Assembly (NCBI RefSeq): GCF_008520305.1
Contig: NZ_ML703306.1
Span: forward strand, 1-64,000
DNA: 64,000 bases
From: Mesorhizobium sp. SARCC-RB16n
GTDB taxonomy: Bacteria; Pseudomonadota; Alphaproteobacteria; Rhizobiales; Rhizobiaceae
Direction: 5' to 3'
The position numbers and the translations under genes are program-made. Shown here piece by piece: positions 1 through 9,229 of this stretch (position 1 is the stretch's first letter; the number at the start of each line of letters is the position of its first letter). The notes under the pieces were generated by a model. The model ran no database searches. It was given only the letters and a program-made list of their open reading frames with translations, and was not told the origin of the DNA.

Positions 1-35
1 TCAACTCCCAAAACGTCATATGCGATTCCCCTGCT

Positions 36-87
36 CCGGAGGGGGGGAGAGGTGGCGCTGCGAAGCAGCGACGGAGTGGGGGAAGCC
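36..87. repeat. RIME-like intergenic repeat, family A (copy 1, partial)
   Basis: A G-rich run (GGAGGGGGGGAGAGGTGG) is followed by GCTGCGAAGCAGCGACGGAG and GTGGGGGAAGCC. The same words recur near 7.3-7.5, 13.1-13.3, 49.1-49.2 and 51.2-51.4 kb, always outside genes. Only half of the composite is present here. Confidence 0.8.
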
Positions 88-143
88 ATTCGCCAAACGC
101 GCATAAGCCGCAAGCCAGGCACAACCTTGCCGGCCGAGATCGG

Positions 144-1378
144 CTAATCATGCCGATGCCCAAAATGCCGGGCCGCCGCCTCGACATGGGTATGCGCGGC
201 TTGCGCTTCGAAACGTTCGGTCTCGCTGACATCGTTCGCCGCCTCGTTCGGCCACCAGGTGCCGCCGATGACGATGCCTTCCGACACCAGCCGCTGGTCG
301 GCGACCAGCGAGGCGCCGACCGCATCGACGAAGGTGAAGCGGCCTGACCGCTGCCGCAGCACGACGACGTCGCCGGCGGTGCCCACCGCCAGCGTGCCAA
401 GATCGGGCCGCGCGATCGCCCGCGCCGGCGCTTGCGTCGCGGCGCGCAAAACCTCGACCAGCGGCATGCCGAGCGCGATCAGCTTCGACATGCACACCAA
501 TATGTCGAAGGCCGGCCCTTCGACGCAGTAGAGATGCACGTCGCTCGAGATGACGTCGGGCGCCAGCCCCTCGGCCAGCATGGCGCGGGCGACGTCGAAA
601 TCGAATGAACCCATGCCATGGCCAAGATCGAAGATGACGCCGCGCTCGCGCGCCAGCCGCATGTCGGGCCGCACCGCGCCGGAAGCGAAGACCGGCGCGT
701 TGGGGAACGGCCGGAAGCAATGGGTGAGGATGTCGCCCCGGCGCAGGCGCGGCAGCACTTCGGAGCGGCCGGGCGGCGGCTCGTCTATATGCGCCATCAG
801 TGGCAGGCCGGCTTTGTCGGCGGCCTCCAGCGCCAGATCGACAGGCGCGATGCCGCTGGTGCCGCCGGCATGCTTGCCGGAGCGGACCTTGACGCCGACC
901 ACGACGTCGGCGTGCTCGCGCACCGCCGCCACCACCTCGCGCGGTTCGCAAAGCCGGAGATCGCTGCATTCGCCAACCGACACCGTCTGCGAGAAGCCGA
1001 AAATGCCGGCAAAGGAAATGTTGACATAGGCCAGGATGCGCACCTTCGAGCGTTCCATGACATGGCGGCGGAAGCCGAGGAAATTGCCCGCGCCGGCGCT
1101 GCCGGCATCGATGAAGGTGGTGGTGCCGCTCTTGGCGGCGAGCCGGTCGGCATCGACGCCGAGTGACGTGCCGCCCCAATAGACGTGGCTGTGCAGGTCG
1201 ACGAGACCGGGCGCGACGATGCAGCCGGTCGCGTCGACCACCTGCGCGGCGCCGGTCAGGGGGTCTCGGCGTCGACGGCGGCGACGCGGCCATTGGCGAT
1301 GGCGACGTCGCGCGGCGCGTCGATGCCGGACGCCGGATCGATCAGCCGTCCGCCCTTCAGTAGGAGGTCGAATTGCAT
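144..1378 (-). pseudogene. Amidohydrolase/deacetylase (dihydroorotase-like) metallohydrolase, apparent -1 frameshift
   Basis: An amidohydrolase-superfamily enzyme of the dihydroorotase-like deacetylase type, probably a cytosolic hydrolase of a cyclic or acylated amide. Metal-site motifs are visible: DLHSH near the start, GVKVRSGK, LMAHIDEP, ILTHC and ISSDVH. The natural start is ATG at 1378, preceded by GGAGG and giving MQFDLLLKGGRLIDPASG. That frame stops at the run of five G (1259-1263, + strand). The downstream frame resumes as LTGAAQVVDATG and runs to 144. One extra base in the run would restore a protein of about 411 residues. It lies 25 bases downstream of a RidA gene, probably in one transcript. 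The break may be a real mutation or a homopolymer error. The catalytic part remains open from ATG 1241. Confidence 0.8.
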
Positions 1379-1403
1379 GGAGATGCCTCCGCCTTGTTGC
1401 GTC

Positions 1404-1769
1404 TCAGACCGGCCTGTACGCGACGGCCTCGACTTCGATCTTGATGTCGATCATCAGCCGCGATTCGACCGTGGTGCGGGCCGGCGGATTCTTGGGGAAG
1501 TGCCTGGCATAGACAGCGTTGAAGCCGCCGAAGTCGCGCGCGTCCTCAAGCCAGACGGTGGTCTTGACAACGTCGTCCATCGTGCAGCCGGCGAGCGCCA
1601 GCGCGGCCTTCACATTGGCGAGCACCTGTTCGGTCTGTTCCGTGATCCCGCCCTTGACCACGATGCCGTCGCCGCCGACCGGAACCTGGCCCGAGACAAA
1701 AACGAAATCGCCGGCCCGCACGGCGGGCGACAGCGGCACGTGGGACGTTCCAAAAGTCTGCTTGGGCAA
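1404..1769 (-). CDS. RidA family (YjgF/YER057c/UK114) protein
   Basis: A 121-residue protein with the RidA layout: VFVSGQVPV in the first third, VLANVKAALALAG in the middle, and a C-terminal FPKNPPARTTVE carrying the conserved arginine that binds substrate carboxylates. RidA proteins hydrolyse reactive enamine/imine intermediates from PLP enzymes; relatives deaminate other imines. The start is a TTG at 1769 with GGAG about eight bases upstream; no ATG is better placed. It is first in a probable two-gene transcript with the amidohydrolase, so this copy may serve that catabolic step rather than general housekeeping. The pathway itself is inference. Confidence 0.88.
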   Translation of the reverse strand: MPKQTFGTSHVPLSPAVRAGDFVFVSGQVPVGGDGIVVKGGITEQTEQVLANVKAALALAGCTMDDVVKTTVWLEDARDFGGFNAVYARHFPKNPPARTTVESRLMIDIKIEVEAVAYRPV

Positions 1770-1987
1770 GGGATGATCTCCTCTGATGGCGCGCAGGACA
1801 CCGAGGCGGCGCCCGCTTCGGGCGAGATTTACCGCGATCGGGGCGATCCCGATAGAGGCCCTTGTTGGAAAGCAACATTCTTCGAAATCCGTGTTGCTTT
1901 ATTACAGAAGCGCTTGCATCGTGCGCTTGCCGGACGGGCTCGACGCCATGACGGACAGACGCCCTTGCGAGACCGGAGACCCCGACG

Positions 1988-2473
1988 ATGACCTTCGACA
2001 AGAACCCGTTTCCTTCTGGGGACGCCGACCGCCATGCGCTATGGGAGATGCTGGTGCGACGCGACATCGACGCCTTCATCGGCCAGGACTGGTCGATGGT
2101 CGAGGACGACTTCGTCGCCGAAAGCTTCTTCGGCATGCATGCGCATTTCCTGGCCAACGCCGATGCCTGGCGGCTGCAATTCCCGCGGCTGGAGATCTAT
2201 CGCGACGAATGGCTGCGCCAGGCCAAGGAGACGGCCGCGACCAAATTCGCCGAGCCGTTGCGCGAGGCTCTGTTTCGCGTCACCAATCTGCGCGACATCG
2301 ATGTCGACGGCGACCGCGCCGTGCTGCACAAGAAGTTCGACGGCAGCGTCGCCAAGGCGGATGGCAGCGTCGACCGGCTGAAATGGCAGACGCTGTATTT
2401 TTGCCGGAAGATCGGGGCGAGCTGGAAGATAGCCGGCTTCGTCGGCTACATGCCCTATCCACTGGGCGGCTAG
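1988..2473 (+). CDS. SnoaL/NTF2-like hypothetical protein
   Basis: A 161-residue soluble protein with no signal peptide. It begins with a helical stretch typical of NTF2-fold proteins (RRDIDAFIGQDWSMVEDDF) and ends with strands that include WQTLYFCRKIGASWKIAGF, the usual closing pattern of SnoaL-like domains. No catalytic residues can be assigned. It stands alone, divergent from the RidA gene. The ATG at 1988 agrees with where the fold begins. Function unknown. Confidence 0.72.
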   Translation: MTFDKNPFPSGDADRHALWEMLVRRDIDAFIGQDWSMVEDDFVAESFFGMHAHFLANADAWRLQFPRLEIYRDEWLRQAKETAATKFAEPLREALFRVTNLRDIDVDGDRAVLHKKFDGSVAKADGSVDRLKWQTLYFCRKIGASWKIAGFVGYMPYPLGG

Positions 2474-2519
2474 CCGAGGCACCGGCTGAGCGATTAGCCT
2501 CGCATTTGCCGTGCGACGC

Positions 2520-3152
2520 TCAGTAGAGCGTGAAGAAAGTCGGCAGCAGTCCGCTTTCCCGGAAATACTCGACGAGTTCGATGATCGGGAAGATGGCGAG
2601 GAAATAAAGCCCATCGAAAAAGGTGCGCCTTAGCGCGCGGGTCGAGAACTGCAGCTCGTCATTGTCGCGGTAGAGCAGCGGGTTCGGCCAGAACCGGGGC
2701 GTCGCCTTGATATAGGCGGTATAGGCCGGGCCGAACTTGCCGAGGAGATATTCGGCCTCCTTGCGCGCCGTGACGCGGAAGATGAGGAAGCTGGCAAGGC
2801 CAAGGGCAGCGGCGGCCACCAGCGAGCCATAGAGCAGACCGATACCGACTGCTCCGACCGTCGAGAAGAAGTAGAGCGGGTTCTGGCTCATCGAGAACGG
2901 CCCGGTCGAAACCAGCTCCTCATTCTTCTTGCCGCCGACATAGAGAATACTCCACAGCCGGCCGGCGACGCAGGCTAGCACCAGGCAGAAGCCGAGGAAT
3001 TCGAGCATCTCGTGCCCGTTCGAGCCTTCGGCGAGCGCCGGTTTGGTCAGGAACAGCAGCAGCACCGCCAGCGCTGCCGCGACGCGGATGAAAATCAGCC
3101 GCTTGCGCTGGACAAAAGCCTTTGAAACCGGCTTGAGGGAGGCGTAGCTCAT
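2520..3152 (-). CDS. Isoprenylcysteine carboxyl methyltransferase-like membrane methyltransferase
   Basis: An integral membrane protein of about 210 residues. The N-terminus is basic, followed by a hydrophobic segment (residues about 20-40), a second near 50-65, then the cofactor-side motif with TGPFSMSQNPLYFFS, as in the ICMT/PEMT-like family. A later hydrophobic pair and an aromatic C-terminus follow. I chose ATG 3152 because AGGA lies upstream and the sequence before it (to 3218) is arginine/proline-rich and non-coding in character. Members methylate lipids or prenylated/thiol substrates; the substrate here is unknown. Confidence 0.75.
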   Translation of the reverse strand: MSYASLKPVSKAFVQRKRLIFIRVAAALAVLLLFLTKPALAEGSNGHEMLEFLGFCLVLACVAGRLWSILYVGGKKNEELVSTGPFSMSQNPLYFFSTVGAVGIGLLYGSLVAAAALGLASFLIFRVTARKEAEYLLGKFGPAYTAYIKATPRFWPNPLLYRDNDELQFSTRALRRTFFDGLYFLAIFPIIELVEYFRESGLLPTFFTLY

Positions 3153-3523
3153 TCGTGTTTTCCTGGGGCGCTCTGTGCGAGCCCGGCCACTGGGGCACGC
3201 CATTGATGGCGGATACAAGGCGACCCCCTTCTATCAGCGCACCACGAGGCATTCGTAAAGGCCTTTTGCGCCAAGCAGAACCATCCTTACGGATTTGTAT
3301 GCTGCCGTACAGGCTGGAGTGAAGTCGCTTGCCTATCGTTTGGATGCCGACCCGCCATTTAAGGGCGGCATAGGTTGCGGCGGCCGATGAGCTGGACGAA
3401 AAGTTGCTGGAAACGGATTGAGCCTTCCGCGCGCCGCTGGCCTGGCCAGCAGGTGACCATGCTAGGAACGGACCCGTGCCGGTGGTAGCCTGCCCGTGAT
3501 ATCGGCAATCAACCGGAACAGCG
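3153..3523. other. Intergenic region between divergent genes
   Basis: About 370 bases separating the membrane methyltransferase from the response regulator. It should hold both promoters. I see no convincing -35/-10 pair, repeat or short gene. Confidence 0.4.
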
Positions 3524-4207
3524 ATGCGACTACTTCTCGTCGAGGACGACCAAAGGACGGCGGACTATATCGTCAGGGGCCTGACCGAGGCCGGCCATGT
3601 CTGCGACCTCCTGCGCAACGGGCATGACGCGCTTTTCGCAGCGACCAGCGGCGGCTACGACGTGATCGTCGCCGACCGGATGATCCCGGGTCTCGACGGC
3701 CTGTCGATGGTGAAGGCTATCCGCGCGGCGGGCGTGCGCACGCCAGCGATCTTCCTCACATCCGTCGGCGGCATCGACGACCGTGTCGAGGGGCTCGAGG
3801 CCGGCGGTGACGACTATCTGGTCAAGCCCTTCGCCTTTTCCGAACTGCTCGCCCGTATCAACGCGCTCGGCCGACGGCCGGCCGCGCAGGAGCAGAAGAC
3901 CGTTCTGCGGGTTGGCGACCTCGAAATGGACCTGATCATGCGGCGCGTCGTCAGACAGGGCCAGCCGATCGACCTGCAGCCGAGGGAGTTCAGCCTGCTC
4001 GAGGTGCTGATGCGCGGCGAGGGCCGCGTGATCACCCGCACCATGCTTCTGGAACGTGTCTGGGATTTTCATTTCGATCCCAAGACCAGCGTTGTCGAGA
4101 CCCATATCAGCCGGCTGCGGGCCAAGGTCGACAAGCCGTTCGAAACCCAGCTCATCCACACGATCCGAAACACCGGCTACAGCCTGCACGCGCCGCTCGC
4201 ACCATGA
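3524..4207 (+). CDS. OmpR/PhoB-type response regulator
   Basis: A 227-residue two-component regulator. The receiver domain (1-115) has the acidic pair ED at 7-9, the phospho-acceptor Asp51 in VIVADRMIPG, a switch Thr/Ser in FLTS, and Lys in DDYLVKPF. The C-terminal winged helix (about 130-224) has the family pattern LQPREFSLLEVLMR and VVETHISRLRAKVD. It overlaps the following kinase gene by four bases (ATGA), so the pair is co-translated. It most resembles the CusR/QseB class, but no target genes are recognisable next to it and the signal is unknown. Confidence 0.95.
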   Translation: MRLLLVEDDQRTADYIVRGLTEAGHVCDLLRNGHDALFAATSGGYDVIVADRMIPGLDGLSMVKAIRAAGVRTPAIFLTSVGGIDDRVEGLEAGGDDYLVKPFAFSELLARINALGRRPAAQEQKTVLRVGDLEMDLIMRRVVRQGQPIDLQPREFSLLEVLMRGEGRVITRTMLLERVWDFHFDPKTSVVETHISRLRAKVDKPFETQLIHTIRNTGYSLHAPLAP

Positions 4208-5574
4208 CCGGAACCTGGACCAGCCTGCTGCGCAGCACGCCGTTCCGGCTTGCCCTGACATTCGCCTTCCTGTTCATGCTGGCCTTCATCCTGTCGGGCG
4301 CGATCGTCTACCAGATGATGAGCGCCGATCTTGCCGAGCGACTCGACGAGACCATCAAGGAGACCTATTCAATCGTCGCCGCGACCTATGCCGATAACGA
4401 TCTGGAGGACCTGGTCGCCACGATCGAAAGCCATGCAAAGCTCAGCCCCAAGAAGGATCAGCTGTTTTCGCTGACCGACGCAGCCGGAAACCGCCTGGCG
4501 GGCAACTTCACCGCCGCGGGACTGCCCGACGGGTTCTCGGCATTCAACGCTGTGTTGCCCGGCGTGCCGCCGGACACCGAATACCGGGCCTATTCCGGCT
4601 CCATCGGCGGCAACAATCTGACAGTTGCTTTTAGCCTTTCCGAGACGGAAGAGCTGGAAACGGTAGCGATGATGAGCTTCGGCTGGGCTACCCTGATCAT
4701 CACCGGCCTGGCCGTCGCCGGCGGCGCCCTGCTCGCCTCGCGCGTCCAGCACCGCCTCGACGGCATTGCCGCCACGATGGTCGATGTCTCGCATGGCCGG
4801 CTGGATACCCGCATCCCGCTGACCGGCAAGGACGACGACATCGACATCGTCTCCAGCCAAGTCAACGCCGCGCTCGACCGCCTTTCGGCGCTGGTCGAAG
4901 GCATGAAGCAGGTCAGCGCCAACATCGCGCATGATTTGAAGACGCCGCTCAATCGGCTGCAGATGATCCTGGAGGGCGCCGCGGACAAGGCCGCGCGGCA
5001 TCAGGACGTCTCCGACGATCTGGCCGACGCGCGTTCCGAGGGCCACCAGATCAACGAGACCTTCGATGCGCTGCTGCGGATCGCGCAGATCGAGGCCGGC
5101 GCGCGCAAGGCGCGCTTCACCGATGTCGATCTCGGCGAGATCCTGCAGACCATCGCCGAGATCTATACCGATGTGGCCGAGGACGACGGCAAGTCGCTAT
5201 CACCGCCGCGGCTGGAGCAAACGGCCGACCGTATCCATGGCGACCGCGAACTGTTGACGCAGATGTTCGCCAATCTGGTGGAGAATGCGCTGCGCCATTG
5301 TCCGCCACGCACCACCATAAGACTGTCGGTGACGCGTCGGGTTGACCGCGTCCTTGCCAGCGTCGCCGACAACGGCCCCGGCATTCCCGCCGACGAGCGC
5401 GAAAAAGTGTTTCAGCGGCTCTACCGGCTGGACCACAGCCGATCGACGCCAGGCAGCGGCCTCGGCCTCAGTCTCGTCCGGGCCATTGCCGACCTGCACG
5501 GCGCGACCATCGCGCTCGAGGACTGCCGGCCTGGGCTGGCCGTGGTGGTGAGCTTTCCGTTGGCGACCGGTTAA
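4204..5574 (+). CDS. Sensor histidine kinase of the two-component pair
   Basis: A 456-residue membrane kinase. TM1 is about residues 14-36 and TM2 about 157-178, enclosing a roughly 120-residue periplasmic sensor. HAMP follows (180-232). The dimerisation box ANIAHDLKTPLNRLQ contains the phospho-accepting His243. ATP-binding boxes: N (NLVENALRHCP), G1 (VADNGPGIP), F (VFQRLYRLD) and G2 (GSGLGLSLV). Its start overlaps the response regulator stop. The ligand is unknown; the compact sensor has no recognisable PAS or metal-binding cluster. Confidence 0.95.
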   Translation: MTGTWTSLLRSTPFRLALTFAFLFMLAFILSGAIVYQMMSADLAERLDETIKETYSIVAATYADNDLEDLVATIESHAKLSPKKDQLFSLTDAAGNRLAGNFTAAGLPDGFSAFNAVLPGVPPDTEYRAYSGSIGGNNLTVAFSLSETEELETVAMMSFGWATLIITGLAVAGGALLASRVQHRLDGIAATMVDVSHGRLDTRIPLTGKDDDIDIVSSQVNAALDRLSALVEGMKQVSANIAHDLKTPLNRLQMILEGAADKAARHQDVSDDLADARSEGHQINETFDALLRIAQIEAGARKARFTDVDLGEILQTIAEIYTDVAEDDGKSLSPPRLEQTADRIHGDRELLTQMFANLVENALRHCPPRTTIRLSVTRRVDRVLASVADNGPGIPADEREKVFQRLYRLDHSRSTPGSGLGLSLVRAIADLHGATIALEDCRPGLAVVVSFPLATG

Positions 5575-5638
5575 CTTCGGAGGTTGGGGAAACCCGGTGT
5601 AACGTCCGATCCCCCTTGCGAGGAGATCGGCTGTAACG

Positions 5639-6067
5639 TCACCGATCTATCCGCGTCGACAGGATGATCGATGACGCGGTCCGTTCGACCCCCTCCATGG
5701 CGCCGATCTGGTCGAGCAGCGTGTCGAGGTCGCGGATCGACGGCGCGTCGACGATGACGATCATGTCGAAATTGCCGCTGACGGAGTGCAGTGTCCTGAC
5801 CGGCGGCAGCGCCTGCAGCGCGCGCACCACTTTGTCGGCGAGCTTGGGCGTGACGGTAAGCAGCACATGCGCCCTGACCAGCCCCTGCTCATAGTCCGGC
5901 GCCAGCCTGACGCCATAACCTGTAATGATGCCGCGCTGTTCCAGCCGCTCGATCCGGCTTTGCACCGTCGTGCGCGACACGCCGAGCTGCCGTGCCAGTT
6001 CGGCCGTCGAAGCGCGCGCGTTGGCGCGCAGCAGGGAAAGCAGGGCCTGTTCGGCTTCACTGAGCAT
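5639..6067 (-). CDS. Lrp/AsnC family transcriptional regulator
   Basis: A 142-residue one-component regulator. The N-terminal winged helix has LARQLGVSRTTVQSRIERLE (residues about 22-41); the C-terminal RAM domain has VRAHVLLTV and LHSVSGNFDMIVIVD, which bind amino acids and build octamers. It is transcribed divergently from a lysine-6-dehydrogenase-like gene, so it probably regulates that gene in response to lysine or a related amino acid. That link is inferred from position. The 120-base gap between the genes would contain the operator. Confidence 0.93.
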   Translation of the reverse strand: MLSEAEQALLSLLRANARASTAELARQLGVSRTTVQSRIERLEQRGIITGYGVRLAPDYEQGLVRAHVLLTVTPKLADKVVRALQALPPVRTLHSVSGNFDMIVIVDAPSIRDLDTLLDQIGAMEGVERTASSIILSTRIDR

Positions 6068-6187
6068 TTCGACGAATCACTTCGGCAAATCGACAAAAGA
6101 TAGGGTTCGTTTTGCAGGATTCCACGCTTCCTTTCGACAGGCAAGCTGCGATGAATCCGGCAACGCAGATCGCAGGGGAATTTGACC

Positions 6188-7291
6188 ATGAACAACATCG
6201 TTATCGTCGGGGCCGGCAAGATCGGCTCGACCATCGCCGAAATGCTTGCCGTGACAGGCGACTACCGCGTCACCCTCGTCGACCGTTCGGCGGCGCAACT
6301 CGCAGCGGCGGAGGTCCCTGCTGGTGTCGAGACGCTCGAACTCGACATCGCGGCGGCTGGCGAGCTTGAAGCCGCGCTCGCCGGCAAGTTCGCGGCGCTG
6401 AGCGCCGCCCCCTTCCATCTCACCACGCGCATCGCCGAGGCGGCGGCCAGCGCCGGCGTGCATTATCTCGATCTCACCGAGGATGTCGTCTCGACCAGGC
6501 GCGTCAAGGAGCTGGCCCGTTCCGCCAAGAGCGCCTTCATCCCGCAATGCGGGCTGGCGCCGGGCTTCATCTCGATCGTCGCCAACGATCTCGCCAGCCG
6601 CTTCGATACGCTGGAAAGTGTGCGCATGCGCGTCGGCGCGCTGCCGCAATACCCGTCCAACGCGCTGAACTACAATCTGACCTGGAGCACCGACGGGGTC
6701 ATCAACGAATATTGCGAGCCCTGCGAGGCGATCGTCGAGGGCGAGCTGGTCGAAGTGCCGCCGCTGGAAGAGCGCGAGGAATTCTCGCTCGACGGCGTCA
6801 CCTACGAGGCCTTCAACACCTCCGGCGGTCTCGGCACCTTGGCGGAGACGCTGAAAGGCAAGGTGCGCACGCTGAACTACCGCACCATCCGTTATCCCGG
6901 ACATGCCACGATCATGAAGGCGCTGCTCAACGACCTTGGCCTGCGCCACCGCCGCGACGTGCTGAAGGACATTTTCGAAAGCGCCCTGCCGGCGACGCTG
7001 CAGGACGTGGTCATCGTCTTCGTCACCGTTTCGGGACGCAAGAACGGCCGTCTGCTGCAGGAGACCTACGCCAACAAGATCTATTCCCGGCGCGTCGGCC
7101 AGACGGTGCGCAGCGCCATCCAGATCACCACCGCCTCCGGCATCTGCGCCGTGCTGGACATGCTGGCCGATGGCAGCTTGCCGGCGACCGGCTTCGTCAA
7201 ACAGGAGGAGATCGCGCTCGACGCCTTCCTCGCCAACCGTTTCGGCCGCGCCTACGCCCAGCACGAGATGGTGAGCCGGCTGGCGGGGTGA
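6188..7291 (+). CDS. Saccharopine dehydrogenase family protein, lysine 6-dehydrogenase-like
   Basis: A 367-residue NAD(P)-dependent oxidoreductase. The Rossmann motif VGAGKIG sits at the N-terminus, then a family-typical GVHYLDLTED and QCGLAPGF. The central region (NYNLTWSTDGVINEY) resembles lysine 6-dehydrogenases, which oxidise the epsilon amino group of L-lysine to a semialdehyde that cyclises to piperideine-6-carboxylate. I chose ATG 6188 with AGGGGAA seven bases upstream over a TTG two codons earlier. An Lrp-type regulator is divergent, consistent with amino acid catabolism. Saccharopine reductase is the main alternative. Confidence 0.82.
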   Translation: MNNIVIVGAGKIGSTIAEMLAVTGDYRVTLVDRSAAQLAAAEVPAGVETLELDIAAAGELEAALAGKFAALSAAPFHLTTRIAEAAASAGVHYLDLTEDVVSTRRVKELARSAKSAFIPQCGLAPGFISIVANDLASRFDTLESVRMRVGALPQYPSNALNYNLTWSTDGVINEYCEPCEAIVEGELVEVPPLEEREEFSLDGVTYEAFNTSGGLGTLAETLKGKVRTLNYRTIRYPGHATIMKALLNDLGLRHRRDVLKDIFESALPATLQDVVIVFVTVSGRKNGRLLQETYANKIYSRRVGQTVRSAIQITTASGICAVLDMLADGSLPATGFVKQEEIALDAFLANRFGRAYAQHEMVSRLAG

Positions 7292-7324
7292 GGAGACGTC
7301 GCCTTCGGCGATGGGTTCGCGCCC

Positions 7325-7540
7325 TTCCTCTCCCCCGTCGATCGGGGGAGAGGTGTCGAGCGAAGCTCGACGGAGTGGGGGTCGACTTGGCTCGGACGGT
7401 GTAAAGCAAGCCGGGGCGATGCATCGCACTGACTGAGGCTCTGTGATGGGCTTTCGGCGGCGGTGCGTTCGAGGACTGGCTTCCCCCACTCCGTCGCTGC
7501 TTCGCAGCGCCACCTCTCCCCCCTCCGGAGGAAGAGGAAA
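7325..7540. repeat. RIME-like composite repeat, family A (copy 2)
   Basis: Two palindromic modules of opposite orientation surround about 100 bases of spacer. The left module has CTCTCCCCCGTCGATCGGGG and CGAAGCTCGACGGAGTGGGG. The right module ends in CCCCCACTCCGTCGC and CCTCTCCCCCCTCCGGAGG. It fills the convergent gap between the lysine-dehydrogenase-like gene and lpdV, where it may act as a transcript end. Confidence 0.85.
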
Positions 7541-7552
7541 GGGGCGGTAACC

Positions 7553-8950
7553 TCAAATATGCAGCGCGTGCCCCAGCGCCTTCAGCGCGGCTTCCTGAAA
7601 ACCCTCGCCTTGCGTCGGGTGGGCATGGATGGTGCCGGCGATGTCCTCCAGCCTTGCGCCCATTTCCAGCGCCAGCCCGAACGCCGCCGACAGTTCCGAC
7701 ACGCCCTGACCGACCGCCTGGATGCCGAGCACCAGATGATTGTCGGCGCGCGCCACGACGCGGACGAACCCATCCTCGCCGAGCTTCGTCATGGCGCGGC
7801 CGTTGGCGGCGAAGGGGAACAGGCCGATCTTGATCTCGCCGCCAAGTGCTTTGGCTTCTTCGGGCGACAGCCCCGCCGTCACCAGCTCGGGATCGGTGAA
7901 GCAGACGGCGGGGATCGAGCGCTTGTCCCAGCTGCGCTTGTGGCCGGCGACGATCTCGGCGACCATTTCGCCTTGCGCCATTGCCCGGTGCGCCAGCATC
8001 GGCTCGCCGGTGACGTCGCCGATGGCGAAGACGCCGCGCATCGAGGTCCGGCACTGGTCGTCGATCCTGATGAATTTTCCGGCCCTGTCGAGATCGATCT
8101 GGTCGAACCCCCAGCCCTCGGTCACCGGCTTGCGGCCGACCGTCACCAGGACCTTGTCGGCGGCGACCTTGGCGCTCTTGCCGTTAGATGTCTCGATGAG
8201 CAGCGCATCGCCACTCGTCGACAGGCCCTTGGCCTTGGCTCCTGCCATCACCTCGATGCCGAGCGCGGAGAGCCGCTTGACCACCGGCCGGGTCAGTTCG
8301 GCATCATACTGCGCCAGCACGCGCGGCAAGGCTTCGACGACGGTCACCTTAGCGCCCATCTTGGCAAAGGCCATGCCGAGCTCCAGTCCGATATAGCCGC
8401 CACCGACGACCGCGAGTTTTTCGGGCACGTCGCTCAGCGCCAGGGCCTCGGTGGACGAGATCACCGGCCCGCCGAACGGCAGGAACGGCAATTCGACCGG
8501 CGCCGAGCCGGTGGCGATGACGATCGTCTCGGCCCGGATCACCTGGCTTCCGGTCTCGGTCTCGACCTCGACGGTCTTGCCGTCGCGGAACGTCGCCCAG
8601 CCATGCACGGTCTTCACCCTAGCCTTCTTGAGCAGGCCGGCGACGCCGCTGTTGAGCCGGCTGACGATCCCGTCCTTCCACGCGACGGTCCTGGCCAGAT
8701 CGAGCACCGGCGCCGTGACCGAAATGCCGAGCGGGCTGTTGCCGCTGGCCATATGCGACACCTTCTCGAATTCCTCCGCCGCATGGATGAGCGCTTTTGA
8801 GGGGATGCAGCCGACATTGAGACAGGTGCCGCCGGGTTTGCCGGCCTCGACGATGACCGTATCGACGCCGAGCTGCCCGGCACGGATGGCGCAAACATAA
8901 CCGCCAGGCCCGGCGCCGATGACGAGCAGCTTGCAGGAGATTTCTTTCAT
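7553..8950 (-). CDS. lpdV: Dihydrolipoyl dehydrogenase (E3) of the branched-chain 2-oxoacid dehydrogenase operon
   Basis: A 465-residue flavoprotein that reoxidises dihydrolipoamide on E2 with NAD+. Visible features: FAD-binding [16 protein letters not shown] at the N-terminus, redox disulfide [20 protein letters not shown]-binding [12 protein letters not shown] mid-protein, the second FAD site [15 protein letters not shown], and the C-terminal [13 protein letters not shown] with the catalytic His-Glu pair. It is the last gene of the bkd operon but is separated from bkdB by a 280-base gap holding a REP-type repeat. An AGGAAG box precedes ATG 8950. Confidence 0.95.
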   Translation of the reverse strand: MKEISCKLLVIGAGPGGYVCAIRAGQLGVDTVIVEAGKPGGTCLNVGCIPSKALIHAAEEFEKVSHMASGNSPLGISVTAPVLDLARTVAWKDGIVSRLNSGVAGLLKKARVKTVHGWATFRDGKTVEVETETGSQVIRAETIVIATGSAPVELPFLPFGGPVISSTEALALSDVPEKLAVVGGGYIGLELGMAFAKMGAKVTVVEALPRVLAQYDAELTRPVVKRLSALGIEVMAGAKAKGLSTSGDALLIETSNGKSAKVAADKVLVTVGRKPVTEGWGFDQIDLDRAGKFIRIDDQCRTSMRGVFAIGDVTGEPMLAHRAMAQGEMVAEIVAGHKRSWDKRSIPAVCFTDPELVTAGLSPEEAKALGGEIKIGLFPFAANGRAMTKLGEDGFVRVVARADNHLVLGIQAVGQGVSELSAAFGLALEMGARLEDIAGTIHAHPTQGEGFQEAALKALGHALHI

Positions 8951-9003
8951 GATGTCGGCTTCCTCGTCGTGTGAGCTGCCGACGCCCTCCTATCCAGCCC
9001 AGC

Positions 9004-9182
9004 GCTGCCCCTCATCCGCCTGCCGGCACCTTCTCCCCGTATAGTGACCGGGAGGAGGGATTGGCCGTGATGTTGGCGCCCTCGTTTGCAACGCTGCCGA
9101 TTGGCGAAACCGTCGATGTCAGCCTCTTTCTCCCCGTCACTATACGGGGAGAAATGCCCGGCAGGGCAATGAGGGGCGGCGC
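9004..9182. repeat. REP-like composite repeat, family B (copy 1)
   Basis: Opposed copies of GCCCCTCAT..CTGCCGGCACC and CTTCTCCCCGTATAGTGACC / GTCACTATACGGGGAGAA flank a spacer of about 70 bases that contains TTGGCGAAA. It lies inside the bkd operon between bkdB and lpdV, so it could tune mRNA processing there. Confidence 0.88.
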
Positions 9183-9229
9183 GAAGCTCAAAGTAAAGCT
9201 GCTGAGGAATACGCTGAAGACCCATTCCG

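Noticed and set aside
148-1293. Long Arg/Pro-rich open frame antisense or out of frame to the amidohydrolase
   Set aside because: Low-complexity composition typical of the wrong frame in GC-rich DNA; the true frame has metal-site motifs.
2039-2614. 191-residue frame opposite the SnoaL-like gene
   Set aside because: It lies across a gene with a coherent fold and has no recognisable domain.
7463-8800. 445-residue frame opposite lpdV
   Set aside because: It is the mirror of a well-supported flavoprotein; His/Arg-rich composition.
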